Shown in pieces: positions 25,501-33,208 of a stretch of DNA of 64,000 nt. The notes under the pieces were generated by a model. It was not told where the DNA came from, ran no database searches, and saw only the letters and a program-made list of their open reading frames with translations. The stretch's first letter is position 1, and each line of letters begins with the position of its first letter. The DNA comes from Trissonchulus latispiculum. Its lineage: Eukaryota > Nematoda > Enoplea > Enoplida > Ironidae. The stretch covers positions 1-64,000 of the forward strand of contig JASAND010016395.1 in assembly GCA_030248195.1 (NCBI GenBank). Reading direction: 5' to 3'. Both the position numbers and the translations under genes were made by a program.

Positions 25501-28500
25501 GATAGCTGGAAGGCTGATATTTGGCATACAAAGGTTATTGGGCATGGGGAATCCACTGGTGGTGGTATTTTGGGGATCCGACCCATGGCTGGCCAGATCT
25601 GGTTCAACTGGTTCAAAGTTGAACCAGTTCCTGGTTCAAGCTGCTGGAGATAGCTGGAACGCTACGATTTTGCATACAAATGTTATTGGACGTGCGAATT
25701 GGTCATACCACCTAAAACAGCGTTTTTCGGAGTTTCGGAGCCTTAATAAGGCGGCGCTTCCAAAAATTGGAAGAAGGACAAGTAGGAAAAATGCTCCTTG
25801 CAGTCGCACGTAAAATGCAATATGAGCTATGAGGGTCAACATTTAAATGTGTCAAGGACAAGATTTAAAACGTCTAATATGAGCCAGCATCTAAATCGGT
25901 AAAGGACAAGATGTAACTGGCTAATATGAGCCGCTACGTTTCTCTTGGGCTCATATTGACGCGAGGATACTAAGTTGAGTTAACTCTTTTGCACTTTTCA
26001 AATTCGCATATACGTATGCATAATTGTCCTGACATACGTGTGCTCTTGATACAATAAGTAAAGTCAATCGTACGACACCGTGGATAAGCACACATCAAAT
26101 TTTTACAGATCAGTTGTGTATTTTGTTGTATAAATGCTATGTACAGTGAGCCGATAGCGAAGACTATACCGGTTTACAGGAGCTTTATACATTTGTTTCT
26201 AGTATTTCAGTGTTTCAAAACTGGTATATGCCAAATATATACCACCTAATTCAACTTTAAAGGGGAGAACTTTAGCTGTATAAAGTATTCAGATACCTTA
26301 AATTCGGTGTTTGAGCTGGCGAAATTAGATTCAGGCAGGACATCTGTAACCAAACATTACATGAAGTTATTGATATTACGCAAAGCGGTGAGGATTTGTT
26401 CAAAGAGTTGGGAATAAAAGTAAAAAGTCTGTAGGCAAAATGGTATGATGTCGTGATGCTAAGCCGTTGAAACCACGGCAGCGAGCGTCAATATGAGCCC
26501 AAGAGAAACGTAGCGGCTCATATTAGCCAGTTACATCTTGTCCTTTACCGATTTAGATGCTGGCTCATATTAGACGTTTTAAATCTTGTCCTTGACACAT
26601 TTAAATGTTGACCCTCATAGCTCATATTGCATTTTACATGCGACTGCAAGGAGCATTTTTCCTACTTGTTTAGTATATTGTCTGCTGAAATTAATTTATT
26701 CCTATTGCAGGGGCGCACTTAAGGGGGGGGCGGGGGGGGGGGGGGGGGGCGGCCCGCCCCCCCCCCGAAACCAGATGTAAAGGAAAAATTTTATTGTCCG
26801 CGCGCAGCGCGGACATATATAAAATTTCAAAAATTTTCGCGCCTTCGGCGCGAAATCAACTTCATTTTTGCTTAATTTAGCCTTTTTTTCAGCGTTTTAA
26901 ACCTTTCAATATTAACTTTTTTAAAATTTTCAAAAATTTTCGCGCCTTCGGCGCGAAATTTAATGAATTTTTGCTTAATTTACGCTTAGTTTTGCTTTTC
27001 AAACCCTAATTTCAAAAATTTTTCAGCTTCTGGGGTGTTTCGCCCCGCAGACCCCCCAAATTTTTCTGAGGTCCGCCCCCCGCGAAAAAATTTTCTATGT
27101 GCGCCACTGTCCTATTGCCTAATCCTTGCGGCTGCGTATTTTTTGTATTTAAACAGGACTGCGTAAATTCTCAATAAGTCAACTCAAAAAATCAATTCAA
27201 AACCAACAAAAAATTAACTCAACTCAATAATCAGTATATATAACGTGTTGTTTTGGAATACTGAATTTGCTTGTCGATTTTGGTATGCAATGCATTGATT
27301 TGTATATTATTTATTTCTGTTTTGCTTTTAGGAGAGCAAACTCTAGATACAGATGTTCCTACAGAATTGGAAGGGCTTCTGTTCACAACTCGCCTACGAA
27401 AGCTCATTTGGCTATTTTGCCAGCCATTATTTTATGCCTTTCGGCCCATGATTATTTACAAAAAGGTATTGTATCTTGTCGTTTGCTGTATCGTAGGCAC
27501 ACTCAGTATTTTATTAGCTGTGTATATTGCATGCTTTTGATTGATTGATTTACTTTTTGAATCTGGCCTTTGTAACAGTAAATATGATTTTTGGGTATTG
27601 TGCAAACATTTTTTGTTCCAGGCCCTGACAGATCTGGAAATCGTGAACGCCGTCATACAGTTTAGCTTTGACTATTTTGTTTATCAAACTTTTGGTGGAA
27701 AGGCTCTATTCTACTTGATCTTTGGATCTCTGATTTCCATGGGTTGGCATCCCACTGCTGGGCATTTCATTTCAGAGCACTATGTGTTTACTCCTGGACA
27801 GGTGGGTTGGGTGGTTTGGCTTATCCCTTCGCAATTTTTTATGGGGGGGCTTCATGGGGGGCATATTTGTAGAAAATTTTTTGGAATTTTTGTGGGTTCT
27901 TTGTGTACAAACTGCTAAAAATCGCTAAAAAATGACAAATTTTAGGTGTTTTTTAAGCTAAAATAGCGAAAATATAGTCAAAAATCCGGCGAGGCCGGAA
28001 AATTTTTTGAAAATTTAGGGTAAAAATGGTAAAATTTGGGAATTTTTGGGGTTATGGGGGGGAGGTCGGGATTTATGGGGGCGGCCCCCACCCTCTCCCC
28101 CCACTAGGGATAAGCCAGGTGGTTCAGGCCAGCTTAGTTATTTATTATGATGATGTGTTGTGTGTGAAATGTGCTTTAAAAGGTTTTTATTTTTATCTGA
28201 ACCAATGTTTATATATTATTTGAATCAGCTAGTGCATTGCTGTTTTGTGGTCAAGGGCATGAAATTGAGGAAGTAATCAAGCTTTTAATACGGTTTTAAC
28301 TATTCTATATTTAAACGTGTTTTATTCGCAAGAGCACAAGTGAATATTATGCAAGCTTCTAATAAGGTTTTAACTTTTATGTTGACTGTAATAGTGCTGT
28401 TAGGAAACTGAAATTGCTACTTTATTGGGGCAAAAGCTTTTGTGCTTTGAGGAATTGGCAAAACCTCTCAGAGTTATACCTGTGAAATACTGTTTGCTAG

Positions 28501-30126
28501 TTTTTCAGGAAACGTATTCTTATTACGGGCCAATGAATTTGGTTACTTTTAACGTTGGATATCATGTGGAACATCATGACTTCCCGTATATCCCTGGAGA
28601 CAAACTGCCAAGGGTACCTGAGCTTTTCTTTGCAGTTTACCTCGCGTAGTTGATTCTAAAATGCTATTAATATTAGGTTTGGCTACACTTGTCATTGATT
28701 GTGCTAGAATTTTTAGATCTTGTTTTGTGCTGCAATATGTATATATACTACTTTCAGATTGGTGGTAATCTGTTTCAGGTTCGCAAGATCGCCCCAGAAT
28801 GGTATGGCCATTTGACTCATCATACAAGTTGGGTCTGGGTCCTTTTTCAATTTGTATGGAACCCCGCCCTTGGTCCCTATGCTCGTATCAAGCGGGAACA
28901 ACGTGTAGCTGCAGAGTTTTGGGGCCAGAATATGTTACGTGAATACTGGGAGGCTGTGAGTATGCTAGTATCTATTTTCTTGTTTGTATAAATATCAGGT
29001 GAATTGTGTCACTTTGATTCCTTATCATCAAAATCATAACCTTGCTACCTATTTAATAGTATTTTCCAGGTTACGTATTGTTTGGGAATTTTTTCGGGGA
29101 GGGGGGAGTTTGCAGAAAGACCCAAAAATTAGTATTTTGGCATATTTTACATTGAGCAACTCAAAAAGTTCTCAAAAGTGCTAACAGTGACATTTTTACG
29201 AAAAAAAGTTTTTTGAAAGCCGGAAAATTTTTGAAAATTTGTCTATTTTGGCAAAAATTTGGATTCCCAAAAAAGCTCATGGGAATCAAATACCCGGGAA
29301 GGGAATTCCGGGGGAAGGTAATTTTGGTAGGGAAGGTCAATTAAATTTCCCGCTCCCTTGTAAAAAGTACACGGTCTTCCAAAAATTACAGTGTGACGTA
29401 CCAAAAGCAAAACAACGTTTGTCACATTTTTGACCAAGTGGAGTTGTGATGTACAAAATGATGACTGGCGCCTATAGTTTGTTTTAGCAAAAGAATGTAA
29501 GTAAAACTCCTAAGCAAGTTATGACCTGAAAACGCATAAATTTCAGATTCCAAGTTTCTGATTACGCAGAACATCGTAAGTAATACGTGCCAAACTGTTA
29601 CTTACGATATTCTGCCTTCGTTGATCACTTTCACATATAGTGCAGCAATTTGAGCAAAACTGCAATCAGTGGCAGGGCTACATTTGGTACACAGTATATA
29701 CATTTTTGATTTCGGCTAACCGATACAAGAAATTCTTCCTCGAAACCTTTGTAGCGTCATAACTCGAAAGTGCAAAAGTGTGACATACCTTGTTTTGCTG
29801 ATAATGCACAATAGTGGAGCCGAAATTCGTGTAAGTTGTAATCTTTTACCTTGTTGTTCTAATCTTGCTTTGTATAAACACTGGTACCTATTGGATTTTG
29901 TTTTTAGGCTCTGTACTATATTGGCTTCTATCATGTATGTAATTGGATTCGGCGAAGTCGGAGTAAAAGTCAGCCAGAGCCTTCGGATGTCACTGTTAAG
30001 CCTGATTCCTCCGAGAGCACTTGCATATCTGGGAGTTCTTTGGCAGAGAAACCGTTGCTTGACAATCAGTGTGTCCCTGTTCTGGAAGAAGTAGATGACA
30101 GTGGTGGGCATTTGAAGCAAGGTTAA
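4831..30126 (+). CDS. DEGS1: Sphingolipid delta-4 desaturase, eight exons, 5' end missing
   Basis: The family introduces the 4,5-trans double bond into dihydroceramide to make ceramide, at the ER membrane. Spliced exons: 4831-4935, 19152-19276, 20714-20807, 27332-27465, 27622-27801, 28509-28613, 28779-28955, 29908-30126. Intron phases agree at every junction, giving 378 complete residues plus stop. All three di-iron histidine boxes are present: HEISH (exon 2), HIEHH (exon 3) and HVEHH (exon 6). Family landmarks [22 protein letters not shown] and YSYYGPMNL are clear. The first residues (start Met and about 35 residues) must be encoded upstream of the window. The intron at 4936-19151 is 14 kb and full of mobile elements. 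Human DEGS1 is 323 residues, and this protein is longer because of an extra C-terminal tail. The choice between DEGS1 and DEGS2 is not resolved. Confidence 0.93.
5007..5740. repeat. Long inverted repeat (fold-back element) in desaturase intron
   Basis: The left arm (about 5038-5358) and right arm (about 5371-5690) are near-perfect reverse complements separated by about 12 bp. The outer flanks (a G run near 5007-5020, a C run near 5721-5730) are also complementary but diverged. Arms of roughly 320 bp with almost no spacer could extrude as a cruciform. No coding sequence is visible. It is probably a non-autonomous fold-back DNA element. Confidence 0.85.
5741..6145. other. Unassigned intronic sequence
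   Basis: Between the inverted repeat and the composite-element leader I see no exon, RNA gene or clear repeat. A short reverse-strand open frame (5938-6120) has no recognisable domain. Confidence 0.5.
6146..7000. mobile_element. Leader of composite satellite-bearing element A, with two hairpins
   Basis: It opens with a hairpin near 6150-6172 (GGGGT...ACCCC) followed by ATAATATG. A second hairpin near 6364-6387 has stem AGGGGCGC with a four-base loop and is again followed by ATAATATG. The segment 6210-6350 is nearly identical to 23275-23420 of element B and includes the motif GAGCTTTCGAATGATACC. Hairpins followed by a central satellite resemble non-autonomous Helentron/Helitron-like elements, but no replicase is present, so the class is inferred. 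Confidence 0.6.
7000..9400. repeat. 145-bp satellite array with 724-bp higher-order repeat
   Basis: About 16 monomers of 144-145 bp, each marked by GGGGGCATATATAGTAAATC. Each monomer contains two 15-bp odd palindromes (GTGACCACTGGTCAC and TTGACCACTGGTCAA) 29 bp apart. Positions 7620-8343 and 8344-9067 are near-identical five-monomer blocks (724 bp), a higher-order repeat. The open frames seen here (for example 102 identical residues at 7901 and 8625) are satellite translations, not genes. Monomers become more diverged after about 9070. Confidence 0.93.
9463..10279. mobile_element. Fold-back end block 1 (ACAAG...CTTGT)
   Basis: Arms of about 190 bp (9463-9650 and 10090-10279) are reverse complements. 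They contain AAAAATGCTCC next to the ends and repeated AATATGGG/TTAATATG motifs. The 430-bp centre is unique. It shares its terminal design with the blocks at 11800 and 25778. No convincing target-site duplication is seen. Confidence 0.8.
10283..11660. repeat. Second composite core and 145-bp satellite array
   Basis: The core at 10440-10550 (GAAAATTGTCAAAAAGTCGT and neighbours) matches 23590-23690 of element B. From 10555 the TATATAGTAAATCGGGGTCG start block and then about seven 144-145 bp monomers follow. They belong to the same satellite family as 7000-9400 but form a distinct subfamily (GGCCTAGGGGACC in place of GCCTATGGGGCC). The paired 15-bp palindromes are retained. Confidence 0.88.
11800..12640. 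mobile_element. Fold-back end block 2, right end truncated by TA microsatellite
   Basis: The left arm (11800-11985) and right arm (12450-12640) are inverted copies, each with internal tandem units of about 52 bp marked by AATATGAGCCAGCATCTAAAT. The outer end matches block 3 (CAAGTAGGAAAAATGCTCC). The right terminus is lost where the (TA)n tract begins. Confidence 0.82.
12643..12722. repeat. (TA)n microsatellite
   Basis: An essentially pure TA dinucleotide run adjoining the fold-back block. Confidence 0.95.
13020..13632. mobile_element. MITE A: GGGGCCAATTTCATAAAA inverted termini, CAAGTTGCAAG motif-filled
   Basis: Both ends carry GGGGCCAATTTCATAAAA in inverted orientation. The subterminal regions consist of many copies of a short CAAGTTGCAAGTGCAAGT-like motif in both orientations, and TTTCATAAA recurs inside (for example near 13109 and 13548). 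The centre is AT-rich. No open frame of interest. Confidence 0.82.
13634..14248. mobile_element. MITE B: GGGGGCAGTTTCATAAAA termini, GAGTCTAG motif-filled
   Basis: It directly abuts MITE A. The termini are inverted GGGGGCAGTTTCATAAAA, the same terminal design as MITE A, but the filling motif differs (CGAGTCTAGTTG / CTAGCACTAGC). TTTCATAAAA is repeated internally near 13726, 13812 and 14154. Confidence 0.82.
14746..15496. mobile_element. MITE with CTGGCTTTTTCCTA inverted termini and G-runs
   Basis: CTGGCTTTTTCCTA at 14746 is matched in inverted orientation by TAGGAAAAAGCCAG ending at 15496. Subterminal TTTCTGGGGGG runs are present on both sides. The inside holds a microsatellite-like (GTAT)n region near 15325-15395 and no gene. 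A 5' fragment of the same family begins near 57356. Confidence 0.65.
15497..17040. mobile_element. Composite element C: hairpin leader, 167-174 bp satellite, duplicated tail
   Basis: A hairpin at 15504-15527 (AGGGGTCGC, loop, GCGACCCCT) is followed by TATATAATATG, as in element A. A TCCTGCGCAGA mini-repeat lies at 15590-15625. The satellite at about 16190-16750 has three to four monomers (marker AAACCGCTTCCTGGAGGTCC). The tail motif GGTAAAATTTGGTATCAAAT and following bases occurs twice (16797 and 16957). Overlapping open frames over the satellite are repeat translations. Confidence 0.65.
17205..17587. mobile_element. 383-bp MITE, CAGGGTATTTTTTA ends, 6-bp target duplication
   Basis: CAGGGTATTTTTTA starts at 17205 and its inverse ends at 17587. 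The element is flanked by CGTAAA at 17199-17204 and again at 17588-17593. It contains long G and C runs next to both termini, and no open frame. Confidence 0.85.
17588..19151. other. Intronic sequence without a recognised gene
   Basis: I see no exon here before the acceptor at 19150-19151. A fragment near 17940-18065 resembles pieces of hAT-type MITEs (GGCTACGCCACTG and TCTGGGGGGCTCCGCCTCCC). The more GC-rich stretch 18340-18700 contains a short direct repeat (TGCCTCAGGGGAAATAG at about 18574 and 18608) but no recognisable function. Confidence 0.5.
19152..19276 (+). CDS. DEGS1: DEGS-like exon with first histidine box
   Basis: Acceptor TTTGTTTAG. Reads [16 protein letters not shown] and then [24 protein letters not shown] is the first histidine box (HxxxH). 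It ends in phase 0 after LK with a weak donor, GTTGAC. Confidence 0.9.
19277..20713. other. Intron 19277-20713, mostly unassigned
   Basis: Positions 19495-19545 resemble the hAT-type MITE at 23873 (AAGGGGTCTAG and CCTTTTGGGATGACA), suggesting a decayed copy. A direct duplication of AAATTTCGTTCAAGCTTGAA lies near 19670-19720. No exon or RNA gene is visible. Confidence 0.45.
20714..20807 (+). CDS. DEGS1: DEGS-like exon with second histidine box
   Basis: Acceptor TTTTATAG. Reads [20 protein letters not shown] and then [16 protein letters not shown] is the second histidine box. It joins the previous exon in phase 0 and leaves in phase 1 at GTTAGC. This exon has no long open frame around it and is only visible by homology. 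Confidence 0.9.
21219..22407. mobile_element. hAT-type non-autonomous element, 1189 bp
   Basis: The ends are CAGGAGCGCAGCCAG and, inverted, CTGGCTGCGCCACTG. It is flanked by ATATATAT on both sides (8 bp, within a TA tract, so the duplication is only suggestive). The end sequences fit the CAGGGGCG...CGCCACTG group at 26708 and 46532. No transposase frame is visible. Confidence 0.78.
22043..22207. mobile_element. Small nested MITE, GGGCCTTTTCGCGC termini
   Basis: GGGCCTTTTCGCGC at the left is matched by GCGCGAAAAGGCCC at the right. The interior is a set of GTTAAA/GAGTTAAA repeats. It sits inside the 21219-22407 element. No clear target duplication. Confidence 0.7.
22408..22501. repeat. (TA)n microsatellite
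   Basis: A nearly pure TA run between the hAT-type element and the right remnant of the fold-back arm. Confidence 0.95.
22740..22984. mobile_element. MITE B family member, left end truncated
   Basis: The right end TTTTATGAAACTGCCCCCC matches MITE B at 13634-14248. The filling has the same CTAGTAGACTCGC-like motifs and repeated TTTTATGAAAC blocks. The left terminus is missing. Confidence 0.7.
23215..23700. mobile_element. Leader of composite element B
   Basis: It opens with a hairpin near 23219-23250 (GAGGG...CCCTC) and ATAATATGAGC. From about 23275 it is nearly identical to element A's leader, including GAGCTTTCGAATGATACC. The core at 23590-23700 matches 10440-10560, and the satellite then starts with TATATAGTAAATCGGGG. 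Confidence 0.7.
23873..24152. mobile_element. 280-bp hAT-type MITE with perfect 8-bp target duplication
   Basis: The ends are CAAGGCCGCACCCAGG and, inverted, CCTGGGTGCGGGCCTG. The target duplication TACCCATA is exact at 23865-23872 and 24153-24160. The insertion splits the satellite start block CCCATATATAGTAAATCGGG, so it postdates the composite element. The interior holds the GGGGGACTCCGCCCCCAG motif shared with other family members. Confidence 0.92.
24160..25690. repeat. 148-bp satellite array (GAACCAG palindrome family)
   Basis: About ten tandem monomers of 148 bp, each with the sequence AACTGGTTCAA, a two-base spacer and TTGAACCAGTT, an 11-bp-arm palindrome, followed by TCCTGGTTCAAGCTACTGG. 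One monomer near 25300-25350 carries an extra insert. All open frames here, on both strands, are translations of the repeat (for example PVPGSSYWR). This satellite occupies the position that the 145-bp satellite holds in element A. Confidence 0.93.
25778..26669. mobile_element. Fold-back end block 3 (ACAAGTAGG...CCTACTTGT)
   Basis: The arms at 25778-25965 and 26485-26669 are near-perfect inverted copies. They include the terminal ACAAGTAGGAAAAATGCTCC and internal AATATGAGCC units of about 52 bp. It is the most complete of three such blocks and closes composite element B. Confidence 0.85.
26708..27109. mobile_element. 402-bp hAT-type MITE with perfect 8-bp target duplication
   Basis: The ends are CAGGGGCGCACTTA and, inverted, TATGTGCGCCACTG. 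TCCTATTG is duplicated at 26700-26707 and 27110-27117. The interior has very G/C-rich runs and two copies of the hairpin TTTCGCGCCTTCGGCGCGAAA. No coding capacity. Confidence 0.94.
27332..27465 (+). CDS. DEGS1: DEGS-like exon (luminal loop and membrane segment)
   Basis: Acceptor TGCTTTTAG. Completes the Gly codon of HRYLG and reads [17 protein letters not shown] and then [17 protein letters not shown]. It ends in phase 0 at AAG before GTATTG. Confidence 0.92.
27622..27801 (+). CDS. DEGS1: DEGS-like exon with GHF..EHY region
   Basis: Acceptor TTGTTCCAG. Sixty complete codons, including [13 protein letters not shown] and [15 protein letters not shown]. The conserved GHFISEHY is typical of delta-4 desaturases. 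The donor GTGGGT is followed 14 bp later by a MITE insertion. Confidence 0.93.
27816..28118. mobile_element. MITE just inside a desaturase intron, 5-6 bp target duplication
   Basis: TGGCTTATCCCT at the left and AGGGATAAGCCAG at the right are inverted. GTGGTT flanks both sides (27811-27816 and 28119-28124). The element starts about 14 bp downstream of the exon end at 27801, leaving the GTGGGT donor intact. Confidence 0.8.
28509..28613 (+). CDS. DEGS1: DEGS-like exon with third histidine box
   Basis: Acceptor TTTTTCAG. Reads [20 protein letters not shown] and then [15 protein letters not shown] is the third histidine box. Exactly 35 codons. The donor is GTACCT after AGG. Confidence 0.93.
28779..28955 (+). 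CDS. DEGS1: DEGS-like exon (C-terminal cytosolic part)
   Basis: Acceptor TCTGTTTCAG. Reads [20 protein letters not shown] and then [11 protein letters not shown], where the vertebrate enzyme nears its end. Here it continues with [14 protein letters not shown] and splices on at GTGAGT (a strong donor). Confidence 0.92.
29908..30126 (+). CDS. DEGS1: DEGS-like last exon: lineage-specific C-terminal tail
   Basis: Acceptor TTGTTTTTAG. Joins in phase 0 and encodes 72 residues then TAA. It starts with a hydrophobic/aromatic stretch ([14 protein letters not shown]), has a basic patch RRSRSK, and ends in an acidic, Ser-rich region. The length and composition differ from the short tail of vertebrate DEGS1. 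The open frame, exact phase and following poly(A) signals support it as real coding sequence. Confidence 0.82.
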   Translation, partial: ALYYIGFYHVCNWIRRSRSKSQPEPSDVTVKPDSSESTCISGSSLAEKPLLDNQCVPVLEEVDDSGGHLKQG

Positions 30127-30248
30127 ATTTTCCTGAAATAAAAAGATTCCTTGATAGTGTATTTTAAGTTTTATATAATCGTATTTATTGTTTTATTACC
30201 TTGTCCTACTCCGTATGTTCGTACTGTCTAAATGCCGTTAACTGTTTA

Positions 30249-30258
30249 AATAAATAAA
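30249..30258 (+). promoter_or_regulatory. Overlapping AATAAA polyadenylation signals of the desaturase gene
   Basis: Two overlapping AATAAA hexamers lie about 125 bp after the TAA stop, the expected distance for a short 3' UTR. The choice of signal is inferred. No cleavage-site data are available. Confidence 0.55.
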
Positions 30259-31238
30259 AATGAAACGTTTGCTTTTGTGCTGGGAATATTTTAAGTTGGA
30301 CGGGTTTCTTTAGTTTGCTTGCGCTTACCGTTTTCCTTTACATCTTGTAGCTAACCGGGATTTGCAAAATTGGTTAACGAATGTTTGTAAAAAATTTGAT
30401 ATCTCCTAAACTGACGTCACTAAAGTTTGTTTTACTATACATTTGCTCAATATTTTGAAAAGTGGATAATTTTAAAAACAGTTTTTGAATTAATATTCTA
30501 GCAGGTTTAAAGTTTAATAGAAAAAGAATACCATATTTTAGATATTAAAGATCTCGGAGGTGATGCTTTGTATGGGTTGGATACTAGATTTTTTGTAATG
30601 GAGATATTTTGATTTTGTATGTACGTATTTTGGGGTCTGCCTTGCCATGTCTCGTTTGTGTACTTTCCTTAGGACTTATATAACTTTATAGTCTCTCTAA
30701 ATATACCGTCTAGTCACTGTTTGTTTTTAACTCGGGATTTCCTCCTCGAGAGTGACTTTGTTCAAACTTAGGTTCCCGAATGTGTCTTCTCGTCATTAGT
30801 TTATCGTATCCTCCCAACCGGAGAGTAAAAATTAGGGGTCTCTGGCGCAATTCCCCCCCAGCCATAACCTTTGATTTTGTTGACCAACAACTTTGAAATT
30901 TTGTATGGGTGCATACTAGAGAGGCTAACGAATTCAAAAATTCAAAAATCTTAAAATTTTAAAAAATTTAAAAAAATTTAATTTTATTTTGGTAAGGGGG
31001 GACCAAGGGGAACCGAAAAATTTTTTGAAAAAACTTTTGCTGTAAACTTGCATACAGGGGTTTTCAGGGGCGCTGAGCACGTATCCGAAATCCGTTTTTC
31101 GATTCAGCTACTCGTTAGCTTAAAATAAGCTAAAGTTGTAAGCTTAAGATGTAAGCTTATCCTGAGCTAACGAAAAGCTTTATCGAAAAACGGATTTCGG
31201 ATACATGCTCAGCGCCCCTGAAAACCCCTGTATGCACG

Positions 31239-33208
31239 CAGGCCTGTTGCGGTTCCTATTTTTCCTATTTTTTCCTATTTTTTCGAGACATTCCTATTTA
31301 TTCCTATTTTCAGCCGAAATTCCTATTTTTTCCTATTTTTTCTATTTGACCAGAGTAAATTGTCCTTGGATCTTTGTTATTTTTGTTGGTCAGAAAACAA
31401 AACTTTCGTTTATGTTTGAATGACAACAGTTTTTGGGAAAAAATTTGCGCCGTCGGCGCAATTGTGTTTCCTTGTTTTTAAAACGTCCTCGTCTTACATA
31501 GTTTTGCTTATTGGTCCTCTAACTAATACAATCTCTTTTTACATCTTTGCTTTGGGTTACTAAATTCTTCGTTGAAAGATTAGAAGCTTTAGACGACCGT
31601 TGCCACAACTTTTTCCTGTTTTACAAAATTCTTGGTTATACGCTTACTCACACGGATTAAGTTAAGTGCCCCCCATTTTTGGTAGTTGGGCGCATAGGCC
31701 ATAGGCATACTGGGTTTCCTCTAGGCAAAAAAGTGGGGGAGGAGCCCCACCACTAGTGAGGGGGGAAGACCAAAAGTGTGGGGGAATCCAAAGTGACGTT
31801 AAAATGCCAAAAATGCAGTAAAAATAGCCTGTTTTCTACATACTGCTATAACTATGCTTAAAAGTGCTCAAAAATCAAGTTTGAGTACCAAAACAGACCA
31901 TTTTTGACAAAAAATTCTGGCGAAGCCGGAAAATTTTTGAAGATTTGACCAAAAATTCTTAAAATTTGGCATTTTCTGGGCACCCTGTAGTGAGTGGGCG
32001 GAAGCCCAAAAAAGGGGGGGAAGAGTGGCGGGCGCCCCACCAATCCCTCCCCACTAAAGAAAACCCAGGGCATATATAGGTTTTCCATAATCTGAATGCA
32101 TATGCAGTGCTCGATGCACATCCACGCTAGCTTTACTCATGTGTTAAGCTTGGGTGTTTGTTTTAGTTATAGCATTTTTAGTATTTAAATGTTAGATTCT
32201 AACACAAAGATAAAGTAGAGATACAAGTAATTGCCGGGGGTGTCTGGGGCGGGGACCTCAACAAAGACTAGAGATTTCTCTGAAGTTGAGAGCCAGTAGC
32301 AATATTCCGGAGCGGTTTGACTGATATTTTTGTAATTGTCCCTTTTTATCGCTTGGATGAGTGCACACAAGACCACAATTTTTCTCATTTCAGAAATAAA
32401 GTGTGTGCCATTGCACTTTTTTCTGCAGGCCAGAAAACTTATTTTCATAACTTTAAGGTTTGAAACGGGTTTAAACAGTGAGCAATGAATTCAGACCGTT
32501 GTCGACAATTTTCAGAATTTTCCAGAAAAATTAGAAAATTTCTGGAAATTTCTAATTTTACAAATTTTTTCAAAAATTATCCAACTTACCAGAAAAAACT
32601 AGCGAGTTTTCTTTGAAGGATTGTAGTTCCCTCCGGTAACCAACCCTGGTTAAACCCAGATTAGACTCAACCAGCTTTAATAGCATCGCCCCAGATTGCC
32701 CATTGGCCGAGTGGTCAAATAAGCTTCAAATAATCGATAATATAAGTGTTTCTAATCCCGAAAAATTGCGATAGCACCGTTTATTAAATTACATATCAAG
32801 TTTGCAAGCTCTCGAGAAATTTAAAATCCATTTAAAGGCACTATTTTTTCCAAAACTTTCCTGCTTCGCCGGAGATTTTTTCGTAAAATTGCTATGTTTC
32901 AGCCTAAATACAGGTGTTTTTGAGAACTTTCGGAGTTTGTGCCTGCAAAATACGCCAAAATACCAATTTTTGACTCATTTTTGCAAAACAAATTCCCCCA
33001 CCCCGATCCCACCACGAAAAATCCTTAAAAATATCATGATATAGTTGCTCTTTTTGGTAAAAACAAAAAATTAAGCCTTCATTTTAAGCCTGGGAATTCC
33101 TATTTTTTCCTATTTTTTGAACAAAAAGTTCCTATTTATTCCTATTTTTTGATGGTAAAATTCCTATTTTTATTCCTATTTTTTGGAAAAGCCCGCGCAA
33201 CAGCCCTG
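31239..33208. mobile_element. 1970-bp insertion, CAGGCCTGTTGCG ends, 6-bp target duplication
   Basis: The left end CAGGCCTGTTGCG and right end CGCAACAGCCCTG are inverted. TGCACG is exactly duplicated at 31233-31238 and 33209-33214, and removing the element restores the host fold-back arm. Subterminal TTCCTATTTTTTCC repeats occur at both ends in the same (direct) orientation. No transposase is recognisable in the interior. Confidence 0.88.
31710..32068. mobile_element. 359-bp MITE nested in the insertion, CTGGGTTT ends, 6-bp target duplication
   Basis: CTGGGTTTCCTCTAG at the left pairs with CTAAAGAAAACCCAG at the right. GGCATA is exactly duplicated at 31704-31709 and 32069-32074. It contains G-rich and C-rich runs near the ends, like 17205-17587. 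Confidence 0.88.

Larger units (their letters stand above)
28119..29907. other. Desaturase introns without further genes
   Basis: Outside the exons at 28509 and 28779 this stretch is ordinary AT-rich intron. A G-rich patch near 29090-29110 and a C-rich one near 29350 may mark a decayed MITE, but I could not define its ends. Confidence 0.4.

Noticed and set aside
24246..25653. Long frames repeating [13 protein letters not shown]
   Set aside because: Translation of the 148-bp satellite on either strand.
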